This document shows, one piece after another, positions 1 through 8,383 of a stretch of 64,000 nt of DNA. Numbering within the stretch: the stretch's first letter is position 1; each line of letters opens with the position of its first letter. The notes beneath the pieces were generated by a model that did no database searches, was not told where the DNA came from, and was given only the letters and a program-made list of their open reading frames with translations. This DNA comes from CAVQOB01 sp963714325 (GTDB lineage: Bacteria; Pseudomonadota; Alphaproteobacteria; Rhizobiales; Hyphomicrobiaceae), in assembly GCA_963714325.1 (NCBI GenBank), contig CAVQOB010000015.1, positions 11,595 through 75,594 of the forward strand, given 5' to 3'. The translations under genes and the position numbers were made by a program.

Positions 1-308
1 GCCGAGCACGCCGAGAACGGGATCGTGACGGAGCTGATCGTGATCGACGATGTCCTCGTAGCCAAGCGCGATGCCGAAAATGCGCTGGCTGAGCAGCGCC
101 GGCAGCTTGTGCACCGACGAACGCCGGACGGCGACCATCCTGGAAACAATCAGCCAAGCCGCGACACCAGGCCGATCGCCTTGTCGGTCTGGCCGAGCAG
201 CAGCGCACCGGCATCCGACGGGATCGCGCCGCCATCGAACGCGCCCACAACATTGCGGCGATCGACGGTTCCAAAATCAAACGAATCCCGGTTACACTCT
301 GTCGGCAT
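1..308 (-). pseudogene. IS1380-family transposase, N-terminal remnant with two frameshifts, cut by window edge
   Basis: Read on the minus strand from an ATG at 308, the translation begins MPTECNRDSFDFG and soon reaches AFDGGAIPSDAGALLLG, the characteristic N-terminus of IS1380-family DDE transposases. The reading then shifts twice. After GLVSRL it continues one frame over as ADCFQDGRRPAFV, and then in the third frame as VHKLPALLSQRIFG followed by IALGYEDIVDHDQLRHDP, which is the family's next conserved block. Each step fits one extra G (around positions 127-156). A good Shine-Dalgarno (GAGGAG) lies upstream of the ATG. The catalytic part would lie left of the window. Because of the frameshifts I treat it as a dead copy, though sequencing error could give the same picture. 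Confidence 0.75.
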
Positions 309-421
309 CGGGGCGTTTCTCCTCTTCAGTCGAAGTCGTTGCAGCACAACAACTTTCGCTGAGTTGGAGCCCCGATGCGACTACCCATGTTGAGAAGCGT
401 CGGGCTAGCCCTGGCTCAGAC

Positions 422-1636
422 ATGCGCGACAACGACCTCTTCCAGCTTGCCCTCGGTATTACCTCGCCCTGGTTCGTGGCGTCGTCCGCCTTCGACGCTG
501 CCAAGAAGCGCCTCGATATCGGCGTCGACTTCAAGGCCGGCTCGCGCTTTACCTGCCCGGACTGTAACGCCGACGGCTGCCCGGTGCACGACACCACCGA
601 GAAGACGTGGCGGCACCTCGACTTCTTCCAGCATCAGGCGTTCCTGACCGCGCGTGTGCCGCGTATCACGTGCGGCACATGCGGCGTTCGCCAAGTCGGC
701 GTGCCGTGGGCGCGGAAAGGCTCGGGGTTTTCGCTGCTGTTCGAAGCGCTCGCAATGACGCTCGTCACGCACATGCCGGTCGCCGCGGCAGCCCGCCTCA
801 TGGGCGAGCACGACACGAGGCTATGGCGCGTCGTCTTCCACTACGTCGAAGCCGCAGTCGCGCGCATGGATCTCGCAACCCTGCGCCGCGTGTGCATCGA
901 CGAGACTGCCGCAAAGCGCGGCCACGACTATATCACCTTGTTCGTCGACATCGATCGCCGCAGCGTCGTGTTCATCGCGGACGGACGTGACGCCAAGACC
1001 GTCGCCGAGTTCGCCGACCACGTTGATGCCCACAACTCCGACGCGTCCCGCATCAAGCAGGTTTGCGTCGACATGAGCGGCGCCTTCATCAAGGGCGTCA
1101 CCGAGAACCTCACCGAAGCCGAGATCACCTTCGACAAGTTCCACGTCATGAAGCTCATTGGTGACGCCGTCGACAAGGTGCGCCGGCAAGAGAGCAAATC
1201 GCGCCCCGAACTCAAGGGCTCGCGCTATCTCTGGCTCAGGAACGAAGCCAACCTGTCGGCCGAGCAGTCGGCCCAGCTCGGCTCGCTCGCGAAAACCAAC
1301 TTGAAAACGGCGCGCGCCTATCACCTGCGCTTGGCGTTCCAGGACATCTACAAGGAGCGGTCGCGCGAATGGGCCAGTCTGCTCCTGCACAAATGGTACT
1401 CCTGGGCTCGGCGTTCGCGTCTCGAGCCGATGAAGCAGGTCGCAGCGACCATCGATCGCCACCGCGAAGGCATTCTCGCTTGGTTCGACAGCGGCATCGC
1501 CAACGGCCTCATCGAGGGCATCAACTCCCTCGTTCAGGCAGCCAAGGCCAAAGCGCGCGGCTACCGCAACCGAAAGACCCTGAAGGCCGTCACCTACCTC
1601 ATCGCAGGCAAACTCGACCTCAGACTACCCACTTGA
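422..1636 (+). CDS. ISL3-family transposase
   Basis: This is a 404-residue transposase of the ISL3 family, which moves its element by DDE chemistry. A zinc ribbon is visible near the N-terminus (C45, C48, C84, C87), followed by the helix-turn-helix region and the DDE catalytic domain. Candidate acidic residues are D160 (CIDETAAKRG), D217 (CVDMSGAF) and E365 (NGLIEGINS). Length is typical of the family and the frame is uninterrupted, so the gene looks intact. I start at the ATG at 422; the open frame runs upstream to 71, but that part overlaps the IS1380 remnant and has no family similarity. No accessory gene accompanies it. Confidence 0.9.
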   Translation: MRDNDLFQLALGITSPWFVASSAFDAAKKRLDIGVDFKAGSRFTCPDCNADGCPVHDTTEKTWRHLDFFQHQAFLTARVPRITCGTCGVRQVGVPWARKGSGFSLLFEALAMTLVTHMPVAAAARLMGEHDTRLWRVVFHYVEAAVARMDLATLRRVCIDETAAKRGHDYITLFVDIDRRSVVFIADGRDAKTVAEFADHVDAHNSDASRIKQVCVDMSGAFIKGVTENLTEAEITFDKFHVMKLIGDAVDKVRRQESKSRPELKGSRYLWLRNEANLSAEQSAQLGSLAKTNLKTARAYHLRLAFQDIYKERSREWASLLLHKWYSWARRSRLEPMKQVAATIDRHREGILAWFDSGIANGLIEGINSLVQAAKAKARGYRNRKTLKAVTYLIAGKLDLRLPT

Positions 1637-1650
1637 AACAGCGGAGAGCC
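422..1650 (+). mobile_element. ISL3-family insertion sequence, left end not resolved
   Basis: The right end probably lies at about 1650: reading inward on the minus strand, the sequence begins GGCTCTCCGCTGTTTCAAG, and GGCTCT is typical of ISL3 termini. I cannot find the matching inverted copy on the left. Instead the block GACTACCCA...TTGAGAAG at 379-397 resembles the right end (1623-1636) in the same orientation. The left end may have been lost or rebuilt where the IS1380 remnant abuts. No clear target duplication is visible. Confidence 0.55.
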
Positions 1651-2216
1651 AAAATATGTCGCCAAAACCGCTGACGCGGCCTTAACGAAAAACACGATAG
1701 TGGCAATTTCCATTGGAGTGTTTCCTTTGGCCCAAGCGGGCTCATCAAAAAGCTAAGTTCCGCCAGCGGAACATGCTGCAAAGGAGACCGATGAAGATGG
1801 GAGTTTATCAGGTCGCCTTTGAGCACGCTCAAACTGGAACGCTGCGCAACAACACTGTGCAACTCAACTCACAGACGCTTGACTTCAAGAGTTTAACAAA
1901 CGTGAGTGCTTTGAGTCTCGAGGAATCTCTGCAACTCGAATTATTATTTGGATTCAACCCGTTCCAACCGCGCCCAAGGTTCCGATGCACTGCTCCAGAA
2001 CTGCTTGAAGCGCATCACAAGCGCTATCCAAGCGTCTGAAATGACTTGGCTTATTGCAGCGGCGTAAATATCTTGTGTCAATCCAATCCGTGGATTCCCT
2101 TTTTGGGGCTTTTAAGCTATCCTAATTTTGGGAGTTTATCAGGTTGCCTCTGGGCAGTCTCGATAGCAGGGTCATTCTCGGAAACGGGGATGGCCCTAAC
2201 TTTTTGGGTAAGGTCT
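1637..2216. other. 580-bp stretch without a recognised gene
   Basis: No known gene is recognisable between the ISL3 transposase and rimM. One open frame on the plus strand (ATG at 1791, stop ending 2039, 82 codons) has a strong Shine-Dalgarno (AAAGGAGA) just upstream, but its translation (MKMGVYQVAFEHAQ...) matches no family I know and its composition is more AT-rich than the neighbours. The stretch also holds the two copies of the direct repeat described separately. It may be residue from earlier insertions. Confidence 0.4.
1799..2156. repeat. Imperfect 27-bp direct repeat pair (1799-1825 and 2130-2156)
   Basis: Both copies begin GGGAGTTTATCAGGT and agree at 24 of 27 positions. They lie 331 bp apart, and both can be translated GVYQVA. 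The second copy ends about 60 bp before the rimM start. I see no third copy. They could be the trace of a duplication or of a removed element. Confidence 0.6.
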
Positions 2217-2744
2217 ATGGTGCTGCCTGGGCGCATCCTCCTCGGCCACATCGTCGGCGCGCATGGTATTCGCGGCGAGGTGATGATCCGCAGCTATGCC
2301 GACAATCCCGAGGACATCGGCGCCTACGGAGCGCTCAGCGATGCGAGCGGGAAGCGGAGATTCACGATCACCACGGCGAAGGCCGCCGCCAAGGGCGTCA
2401 TCGCCCGCATCGAAGGCGTCGCCGATCGCAATGCCGCCGAAAAACTGAAAGCCATCGATCTCTACGTCGACCGCGCGGCGCTGCCCGAACCCGCCGCCGA
2501 CGAAGTCTATCACGCCGACCTTGCCGGCATGCGCGCCGTCACTCCGGACGGCATCGACATCGGCATCGTCATCGGCATCGCCAACTACGGCGCCGGCGAC
2601 ATTCTCGAAATCAAACGCGCCGGCATGTCTGAGACGGAACTCGTGCCCTACATCGACGCCTTCATCCGCGCGGTCGATGCCAACGCCCGCCGCATCATCA
2701 TCGTCATGCCCACCTACCTCGAAGATGACAACCCCGAGCGCTGA
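2217..2744 (+). CDS. rimM: Ribosome maturation factor RimM
   Basis: RimM binds ribosomal protein uS19 and helps the 30S head domain mature. The 175-residue product has the family N-terminus (LLGHIVGAHGIRGEVMIRSY, residues 8-27) and a C-terminal PRC-barrel region from about residue 95, ending near the usual length. I choose the ATG at 2217 because homology starts there and an AAGG lies at suitable distance; the open frame continues upstream, also with an ATG at 2190. In most bacteria rimM sits in rpsP-rimM-trmD-rplS. Here neither rpsP nor trmD is adjacent: upstream is insertion-sequence debris and downstream about 850 bp without a gene. Its promoter is therefore likely local. Confidence 0.93.
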   Translation: MVLPGRILLGHIVGAHGIRGEVMIRSYADNPEDIGAYGALSDASGKRRFTITTAKAAAKGVIARIEGVADRNAAEKLKAIDLYVDRAALPEPAADEVYHADLAGMRAVTPDGIDIGIVIGIANYGAGDILEIKRAGMSETELVPYIDAFIRAVDANARRIIIVMPTYLEDDNPER

Positions 2745-3593
2745 AGCGCCCGTTCACTATTCCCCGCCAAAACGTGTCAACCTGGGTAAGTACCTAGGGG
2801 GTGCGATTTTTGATTTCTGGCATACTCTCTCACATCCCGGTTCACATCAGGGGCGGTGCGAGGGTCGTCTCGTTTCCCCGGACCGGGCGTTGCAAGAAGG
2901 TACCTCGGACGAGCAACGCGCTCCGGTCAGTCTGAAGTGTTCGGATGTGCCGCAAGGTAGACACCGAGCGACATCGTGTCGATCGCACGGTGGGTCCTTC
3001 AGGGGACAGATCTCTGACAAAACCCTTGCAGCAAACGGGGCGGCCGCGTGGCCGTCGAAGTCCGCGCCAGGCTTTTTGCTTGCGCCTTCAGTTGCCCACA
3101 AGGCAACCGGCGCGGCGAGTTTGCCGCAAGCAGAGATCGCATCGGCTCCGCCGCCCCGGTCCCTGAATTTAAAGCAAAACGCCGATGCGAAAGCATGCGG
3201 CGATTAAGATGATTGCACCGCGCTTGCCTCGCATTCGCTCTGGTCGCGCACAAAATTCCACTGACATCCCAGGGCTTGTCCCTGGGACCCATCGTGCAAC
3301 AATCTCGAACGTCGCGGTTGTGGCACGATGGGTCCCCGGCACGCGGCCGCTTTTCTTGGCGCCTCCGGTTGCCCAGGCCCGGCTGCTGGTGGGCAGCTAA
3401 ATGGCCAAGCAAAGTGCCAAACGGCGTGGCCCTGGCCGAGGATGAATTGCATGTGAGGCGGCTGCGCCCGATGCCTGAGCGCTGTCGGAAAAGCATGGCC
3501 ACGGGCTTGACCCGAGGGGGGAACCGGTTTTCCGATGAGTAGCGCGAACAACAAAAGGCGGGAACGGCAGGCGCCAAAATAGAGCGCGCGCAC
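2745..3593. other. 849-bp stretch without a recognised gene
   Basis: Several open frames exist here on both strands, but none has family similarity, a convincing ribosome binding site or the codon pattern of the neighbours. I looked for trmD or rplS remnants, tmRNA, SRP RNA and RNase P RNA motifs and found none. The stretch contains two hairpin-forming repeats (3284-3336, and TCGGAAAA at 3485-3492 with TTTTCCGA at 3528-3535). Confidence 0.5.
3284..3336. repeat. Extragenic palindrome with 14-bp arms
   Basis: GGGACCCATCGTGC (3284-3297) is repeated in exact inverted form as GCACGATGGGTCCC (3323-3336), with about 25 bp between. Such dyads are common intergenic repeats in Hyphomicrobiales genomes. 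There is no T-run, so it is not an obvious terminator. Confidence 0.6.
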
Positions 3594-4436
3594 CTACCCG
3601 CGACTTTCGATATCCTTGACCAGCATCGCCCGTTGCTCAGCGGTCACCACCGGCTTCACCCCGAACCACTGATGAAACCCGCGCACGGCTTGATAAAGCA
3701 GCATGTCGAGCCCATTCGCCGTTTTGAATCCACGCCGCTCCGCCGCCAGCAGCAGCGGCGTCTTCAGCGGCACGTAGACCGCGTCCGACACGATCGCACC
3801 TTCAGCCATGCCATCGAGTGCAATATCGAGCGGCGGCTGCCCGTGCATGCCGAGCGACGTCGTATTGACCAGCATCCGGCACCCGCTGAGTAACTCGGGC
3901 AGGCTCTCCCAGCGCGCCGGCCGCACACGCGGCCCAAACAGATCCCGCACGTCTTCCGCCCGCTCGATCGTGCGATTGGCGATATGGATCTCATGGATGC
4001 CCCGCTCAAGCAGCCCATGCACGATCGCCCGCGCCGCGCCACCAGCACCCAGCACCACCGCCCGCTCCGCCTGCCGATCCCAACCCGGCGCCGCCGCATC
4101 GAGCGCGTCGGTAAAACCCTCGATATCCGTGTTCGTCGACTTCAACCGGCCATCTTCGATCCACACTGTATTCGACGCCCCGACCGCCCGCGCCCGCGCA
4201 TCGGGTTCCGTCCCGGCGAACGCCATTTCCTTGTGCGGGATCGTCACATTGCACCCGGCATAGCCGCGCTCGCCGAGCCCCGCGAGAAACGTCTGAAAAT
4301 CCTCAGGCCGCACCTCTTCCATCAGATACGCCGCATCCAGTCCGTAGGCCTCGATCCAGTAGCCATGCAACTTCGGCGAGCGCGAATGTTTCACCGGCCA
4401 GCCGACGATACAGGCTTTCGTACGAGCGTCTGTCAT
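3594..4436 (-). CDS. aroE: Shikimate dehydrogenase (NADP+)
   Basis: AroE reduces 3-dehydroshikimate to shikimate in aromatic amino acid synthesis. The 280-residue product shows the substrate-binding S18/S20 pair in HSRSPKLHGYW, the catalytic lysine K69 in NVTIPHKE, the paired aspartate D104 in STNTDIEGF and the dinucleotide loop VVLGAGGAARA at about 128-137. The start is the ATG at 4436 (MTDARTKAC); the upstream part of the open frame lies inside the neighbouring gene. Only 2 bp separate it from the stop of the upstream oxidoreductase, so the two are probably co-transcribed. The usual alphaproteobacterial neighbours maf, coaE and dnaQ are absent here. Confidence 0.95.
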   Translation of the reverse strand: MTDARTKACIVGWPVKHSRSPKLHGYWIEAYGLDAAYLMEEVRPEDFQTFLAGLGERGYAGCNVTIPHKEMAFAGTEPDARARAVGASNTVWIEDGRLKSTNTDIEGFTDALDAAAPGWDRQAERAVVLGAGGAARAIVHGLLERGIHEIHIANRTIERAEDVRDLFGPRVRPARWESLPELLSGCRMLVNTTSLGMHGQPPLDIALDGMAEGAIVSDAVYVPLKTPLLLAAERRGFKTANGLDMLLYQAVRGFHQWFGVKPVVTAEQRAMLVKDIESRG

Positions 4437-4438
4437 CG

Positions 4439-5500
4439 TCACGCCGTCCCTTTCATCATGTCGTCGATCAGCACCGGCCGCCCCGACTTTGCCGAATGCG
4501 TGATGGCGAGTGTCGCAGCCAATGTTCGCGTGCCATCGCGACCGCTGAGCACCGGCTTTGCCGTGCCACGGATCACCGCCGCGAAATTCAACATCTGTTC
4601 GGTGTAAGCGTCGGCCGGCGCGTACTGATGCCACTTCTGCGTCATGGCAGTGTGCCAACTCTGCCGCCCCGGCTCATGCCAGCGATGCACCAGCGTTGGC
4701 AATGCCAGCGACCCGAGCGTGCCAGCGATCATGAAGCAGTTCTCCGGCTCATAGGGATACGACGCATTCTCCCTCGAACCCCACTCCCAGTTCCATGGGC
4801 TCGACGCGGTGTCTGATGTCAACAGTGTGCCGAGCGCGCCGCTCTCGAACCTCAGCACCGCCGCCGCCGTATCCTCGACCGCAAATCCGCGCACTGCATT
4901 CGATGCCGTAGCCTGCACACTGACGATATCGCCGCACAGCATCCTGAGGCAGTCGATATCATGGATCGCATTGATCAGCACTGGCCCACCGCCCGGCTCC
5001 CGCCGCCAGGCAAGATCGTGATACCCCTGAGGTTTGTGACTGAGATAGATACCGGTTGCCGCAACGACACGCCCCACGCCGCCCTCGCGAATGATCTCCG
5101 CACCCTTGCGCATGATCGGATTATGCCGGCGATGATGCCCCGTCAGCGTCGCGACGTTCGCCCTCTCGGCTGCCTCGACCAGCTTCAGCGCTTCAGTCAC
5201 CGAATCAGAAATCGGCTTCTCGATCAACACCGGAATGCCGCGCGCGACACAGGCCAGCCCCATCGCGACGTGCATCTGGTTCGGCACCGCGATGATGACA
5301 CCATCCGGCTTCGCCTGATCGAGCATCACCTCGATGCCAGCAAAGAACGGAGACCCTGCGGCCTGCGCTTCTGCAGCCGCGGCAGGCGAGGGATCGACCA
5401 CGGCTGCGAGCGTGAAGGCGGGATTGCCGGCCCGCAAGACGCCGATGTGCGTCCGCCCGATGAGCCCCGCGCCAACCACTGCAATACGGACAGGTGTCAT
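4439..5500 (-). CDS. Gfo/Idh/MocA-family NAD(P)-dependent oxidoreductase
   Basis: This is a 353-residue dehydrogenase of the glucose-fructose oxidoreductase / inositol dehydrogenase family, acting on a sugar, cyclitol or similar polyol that cannot be named from sequence. The Rossmann loop IAVVGAGLIGRTHIG sits at residues 6-20 and the family's EKP motif (VLIEKPISDS) at 91-100, where the lysine is catalytic. The start ATG at 5500 follows a GGAA-type ribosome binding site. It is immediately upstream of aroE, so an accessory role near the shikimate pathway, for example on quinate- or shikimate-like compounds, is possible but is only inference. Confidence 0.88.
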   Translation of the reverse strand: MTPVRIAVVGAGLIGRTHIGVLRAGNPAFTLAAVVDPSPAAAAEAQAAGSPFFAGIEVMLDQAKPDGVIIAVPNQMHVAMGLACVARGIPVLIEKPISDSVTEALKLVEAAERANVATLTGHHRRHNPIMRKGAEIIREGGVGRVVAATGIYLSHKPQGYHDLAWRREPGGGPVLINAIHDIDCLRMLCGDIVSVQATASNAVRGFAVEDTAAAVLRFESGALGTLLTSDTASSPWNWEWGSRENASYPYEPENCFMIAGTLGSLALPTLVHRWHEPGRQSWHTAMTQKWHQYAPADAYTEQMLNFAAVIRGTAKPVLSGRDGTRTLAATLAITHSAKSGRPVLIDDMMKGTA

Positions 5501-5635
5501 AAGGCATTCCTTTCGCGTCAGGCGCAAATGTGCAGCGACGATAACGTCTGCAGCCTGGCTTGGCGATCCCCTGTATCGTGCTACAAGCACACGCTCTTGA
5601 AGCGCGCAATGCGCCGGCACAGGATGACACGCGCC

Positions 5636-6352
5636 ATGCCAAATTCGCCCGCCGGGTTCGATCGGACCGATGTCTGGATCTTCGATCTCGACAACACGCT
5701 CTATCCGGCATCCTGCAATCTATTCGCCCAGGTCGATCATCGCATGGGCGCCTTCATCCAGAAATTCCTCGGCGTCCCCTATGAATACGCCCGCCATCTC
5801 CAGAAGAGCTACTATCGCCAGTTCGGCACCACGCTCGCCGGCATGATGGCGGTACACAAGATGACGCCGGAGCCCTTCCTCCACTACGTCCACGATATCG
5901 ATCTGTCAGTCGTGCCGGAAAGCCCGCAATTGAGCACCGCGATCGCCAACTTGACCGGCCGCAAGTTGATTTTCACGGCGGGCTCACGCAATCACGCCGA
6001 ACGCGTTTGCACCAAACTTGGCATACTTCAACATTTCGAGGATATTTTTGATATCGTCGCCGCCGGATACGTACCAAAGCCGAAGCCAGAACCCTACGCC
6101 AAGTTTCTCAGTCATCATGGTATTTCACCGACTGCCGCCGCGATGTTCGAAGACATGCCGCACAATCTCGAAGTGCCGCACACTCTTGGCATGACCACCG
6201 TGCTGGTCCATTCGAGCGACGACTACGACAGCGTCATCCAATCTAAAATTCGCAACTGGCAGAAGCCGCCAGAACATGTCCATCACATGACCGATCATCT
6301 CACACACTTCCTGAATCAAATCGAACCCAAGCAACGCGCAATCACGCGCTGA
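5636..6352 (+). CDS. HAD-family hydrolase, pyrimidine 5'-nucleotidase type
   Basis: This 238-residue protein belongs to the HAD superfamily and most resembles the bacterial proteins annotated as pyrimidine 5'-nucleotidase (SDT1-like). Motif I is DLDNTLYP, with nucleophile D17 and acid D19; motif III lysine lies in VPKPKPEP and motif IV in MFEDMPHN. Substrate is expected to be a small phosphomonoester such as UMP or CMP, but this is family-level knowledge. I use the ATG at 5636 preceded by AGGA; an in-frame ATG at 5624 is an alternative. It is divergent from the oxidoreductase and followed after 5 bp by the LysE gene. Confidence 0.88.
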   Translation: MPNSPAGFDRTDVWIFDLDNTLYPASCNLFAQVDHRMGAFIQKFLGVPYEYARHLQKSYYRQFGTTLAGMMAVHKMTPEPFLHYVHDIDLSVVPESPQLSTAIANLTGRKLIFTAGSRNHAERVCTKLGILQHFEDIFDIVAAGYVPKPKPEPYAKFLSHHGISPTAAAMFEDMPHNLEVPHTLGMTTVLVHSSDDYDSVIQSKIRNWQKPPEHVHHMTDHLTHFLNQIEPKQRAITR

Positions 6353-6357
6353 TCGTC

Positions 6358-6990
6358 ATGCTCACCGATATTGCGCCGGGCATTTCTGGCTTCATGTGGA
6401 CCAGCCTGATCGTCGAATTGACGCCCGGCCCCAACATGACGACCCTCGCCATCCTCGCGGCAACCAACGGACGTCGCGCCGGCTTGGCGGCCGTCGCGGG
6501 CGTAGCGTTGGGTTTGCTGGTGATTGGCTTCGCCGCGGCCCTGGGGCTGGCAGCATTGCTTTCAAACTCGCCGCTCCTCTATCAGATCTTGCGATGGGCC
6601 GGCGTCCTCTATCTCCTATACCTCGCCTGGGAAGGCTGGCACGGTGACAATGACATCGCGCAGCAACGGCATGCCTCTGCCAGTGACACCAAATTTTTCG
6701 CCCAAGGCTTGACGACCAACGTTCTCAATCCGAAAGCCGCCTTGTTTTATGTCAGCGTTCTCCCGGCATTCACTGACGCCGCGCGCCCGATCATCCAGCA
6801 GAGTCTTGTTCTCACCGTGATTTATGTCGCCATCGCGTCGGCGATCCATCTTGCGATCGTGATGCTCGCCGCACGGATCAGTGATGTCATGCCCGGTTCC
6901 CGCGTCAGCCAAACCATCGCCCGAATCTTGTCCGCTTGCCTGGTTGCAGTGGCATTGTGGTTGGCATGGTCGACACGTATGCCAGAATAG
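6358..6990 (+). CDS. LysE/RhtB-family exporter
   Basis: This is a 210-residue inner-membrane exporter of the LysE/RhtB family, which pumps out amino acids or related metabolites. The N-terminal ELTPGPNM motif (residues 20-27) is diagnostic, and five to six hydrophobic segments follow, including a glycine/alanine-rich one at about 42-70 and one at 155-172. The FxxGxxTNxxNPK motif appears as FFAQGLTTNVLNPK. The start lies 5 bp after the HAD gene, so co-transcription is likely. The substrate cannot be told from sequence. Confidence 0.92.
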   Translation: MLTDIAPGISGFMWTSLIVELTPGPNMTTLAILAATNGRRAGLAAVAGVALGLLVIGFAAALGLAALLSNSPLLYQILRWAGVLYLLYLAWEGWHGDNDIAQQRHASASDTKFFAQGLTTNVLNPKAALFYVSVLPAFTDAARPIIQQSLVLTVIYVAIASAIHLAIVMLAARISDVMPGSRVSQTIARILSACLVAVALWLAWSTRMPE

Positions 6991-7074
6991 TGAGCCAACA
7001 AAATCAGCAAAGACGCTGGCGTTTCACCGGTTCCGTCGGCTAATATGCTCCCGCACGCCCCGCCAAGAGTTGCA

Positions 7075-7638
7075 ATGAGCCCCCCGCCAAATCCGCCACC
7101 AAACAACGATCTTGCCGCATTGATGGCGCGGGTTGCCGTGCGCGATCGGGCCGCATTCACCGCACTTTACAACGCAACCTCCGCGAAACTCTTTGGCATC
7201 GTTCTGCGTATCTTGAAACGCAGGGATATAGCCGAGGAGATCCTGCAGGAGGTCTACGTGAAGATCTGGGATCGGGCGGGCGACTATGACGCGCAAAGGG
7301 CGTCCCCGATCACGTGGCTCGCCACGATCGCCCGCAATAGGGCCCTGGACGAAGTCCGCCGCGCCTCCCATCTTTCAATCGAGGATACGCCCGAAGCCTT
7401 GAATGTCGAAAGTAGCGAACCGGACCCCCTGCAAAGCCTCGCCGCCAGCGAAGAATTCAAGCGCCTTCTGGCTTGTCTGCAAGGGTTGGAGAACGACCGT
7501 CGCGACATGGTGTTGATGGCCTATTTCCACGGCGCGACCCGCGAGGAACTGGCAACCCGCTACAACGCGCCGGTCGCCACCATCAAGACGTGGTTGCACC
7601 GCAGCCTGAAACTCCTGCGGGAGTGTCTGGGACGATGA
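7075..7638 (+). CDS. ECF-type RNA polymerase sigma factor
   Basis: This extracytoplasmic-function sigma factor of 187 residues should direct RNA polymerase to a small stress regulon. Region 2 spans about 28-98 (AEEILQEVYVKIWD, with the -10 recognition helix ending in ALDEVRR) and region 4 about 127-183 (ATREELATRYNAPVATIKTWLHR, the -35 helix-turn-helix). An ATG at 7045 in frame is an alternative start. The stop overlaps the ATG of the anti-sigma gene (ATGA), which indicates coupled translation and names its regulator. The pair resembles the SigK/RskA class. Confidence 0.92.
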   Translation: MSPPPNPPPNNDLAALMARVAVRDRAAFTALYNATSAKLFGIVLRILKRRDIAEEILQEVYVKIWDRAGDYDAQRASPITWLATIARNRALDEVRRASHLSIEDTPEALNVESSEPDPLQSLAASEEFKRLLACLQGLENDRRDMVLMAYFHGATREELATRYNAPVATIKTWLHRSLKLLRECLGR

Positions 7639-8378
7639 CCGACAATGAAGACATTGACGCGCTCGCCGCCGAATACGTGATTGGCACCCTCAACAGCCAG
7701 GAACGCACGTCGGTCGCCCAACGGCGCAACAACCAGCCCGCACTCGCGGCAGCGATTACGGCGTGGGAGCATCGCGTCGGCCCACTGGCGATCGCCAGTC
7801 CGTCGATCGATGCGCCACCCGGCTTGCTTGAGAAGATCGAGGCGCGCATCGCCGCCAATGCCCGCCAGTCGACCATAGCGACCCCAACATTGCCGCTCGA
7901 CTTCTCCAGCAACGTCATCGCCATGGAACGGCGCATGAAGCGTTGGCGCATGACCGCCGTCGCCGCATCAGCGCTGGCGGCTTCCTTGGCGCTGGTCGTC
8001 GGCGTGCGCGAGGGCTTACGCCCGCACGAACCCCGCAACTTTGTCGCCGTGCTGCAGAAGGATGCGGCTTCGCCAGCATTCCTGCTGTCCGTCGACCTTG
8101 ACACCAAGCAGCTCACCATTCGAGCGGTCGCACCTGAACAGCAGACCGACAAAAGCTATCAGCTGTGGCTGGTCAACCCGCAGCTCGGCAATCCGCGTTC
8201 ATTGGGCCTCGTGCAGACGGCTGGATTCAGCGGCGCAACCAATCTCGCCACCTATGATCGCGGTGTGATCGAGGCCGCGACCTATGCCATCAGCCTCGAG
8301 CCACCGGGCGGCTCGCCGACCGGACAGCCGACCGGCCCGGTACTCTATGCTGGCAAGTTGGTGCAGGCGACGCGATAG
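7635..8378 (+). CDS. Anti-sigma factor, RskA family
   Basis: This 247-residue membrane protein should hold the preceding ECF sigma factor inactive until a signal releases it. The first 100 residues form the cytoplasmic binding part (DIDALAAEYVIGTLNSQER at the start), residues 105-124 are a single membrane helix (MTAVAASALAASLALVVGV), and 134-247 form the RskA C-terminal domain outside the membrane, with the typical YQLWLVNP...LGLV block. The ATG overlaps the sigma-factor stop by the ATGA arrangement. The acyl-CoA ligase starts 5 bp downstream, so all three genes probably form one unit. Confidence 0.92.
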   Translation: MTDNEDIDALAAEYVIGTLNSQERTSVAQRRNNQPALAAAITAWEHRVGPLAIASPSIDAPPGLLEKIEARIAANARQSTIATPTLPLDFSSNVIAMERRMKRWRMTAVAASALAASLALVVGVREGLRPHEPRNFVAVLQKDAASPAFLLSVDLDTKQLTIRAVAPEQQTDKSYQLWLVNPQLGNPRSLGLVQTAGFSGATNLATYDRGVIEAATYAISLEPPGGSPTGQPTGPVLYAGKLVQATR

Positions 8379-8383
8379 AGTCT

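Noticed and set aside
2745..3593. Possible structured RNA (tmRNA, SRP RNA or RNase P RNA) in the gap after rimM
   Set aside because: None of the conserved cores of these RNAs can be found; only generic palindromes are present.
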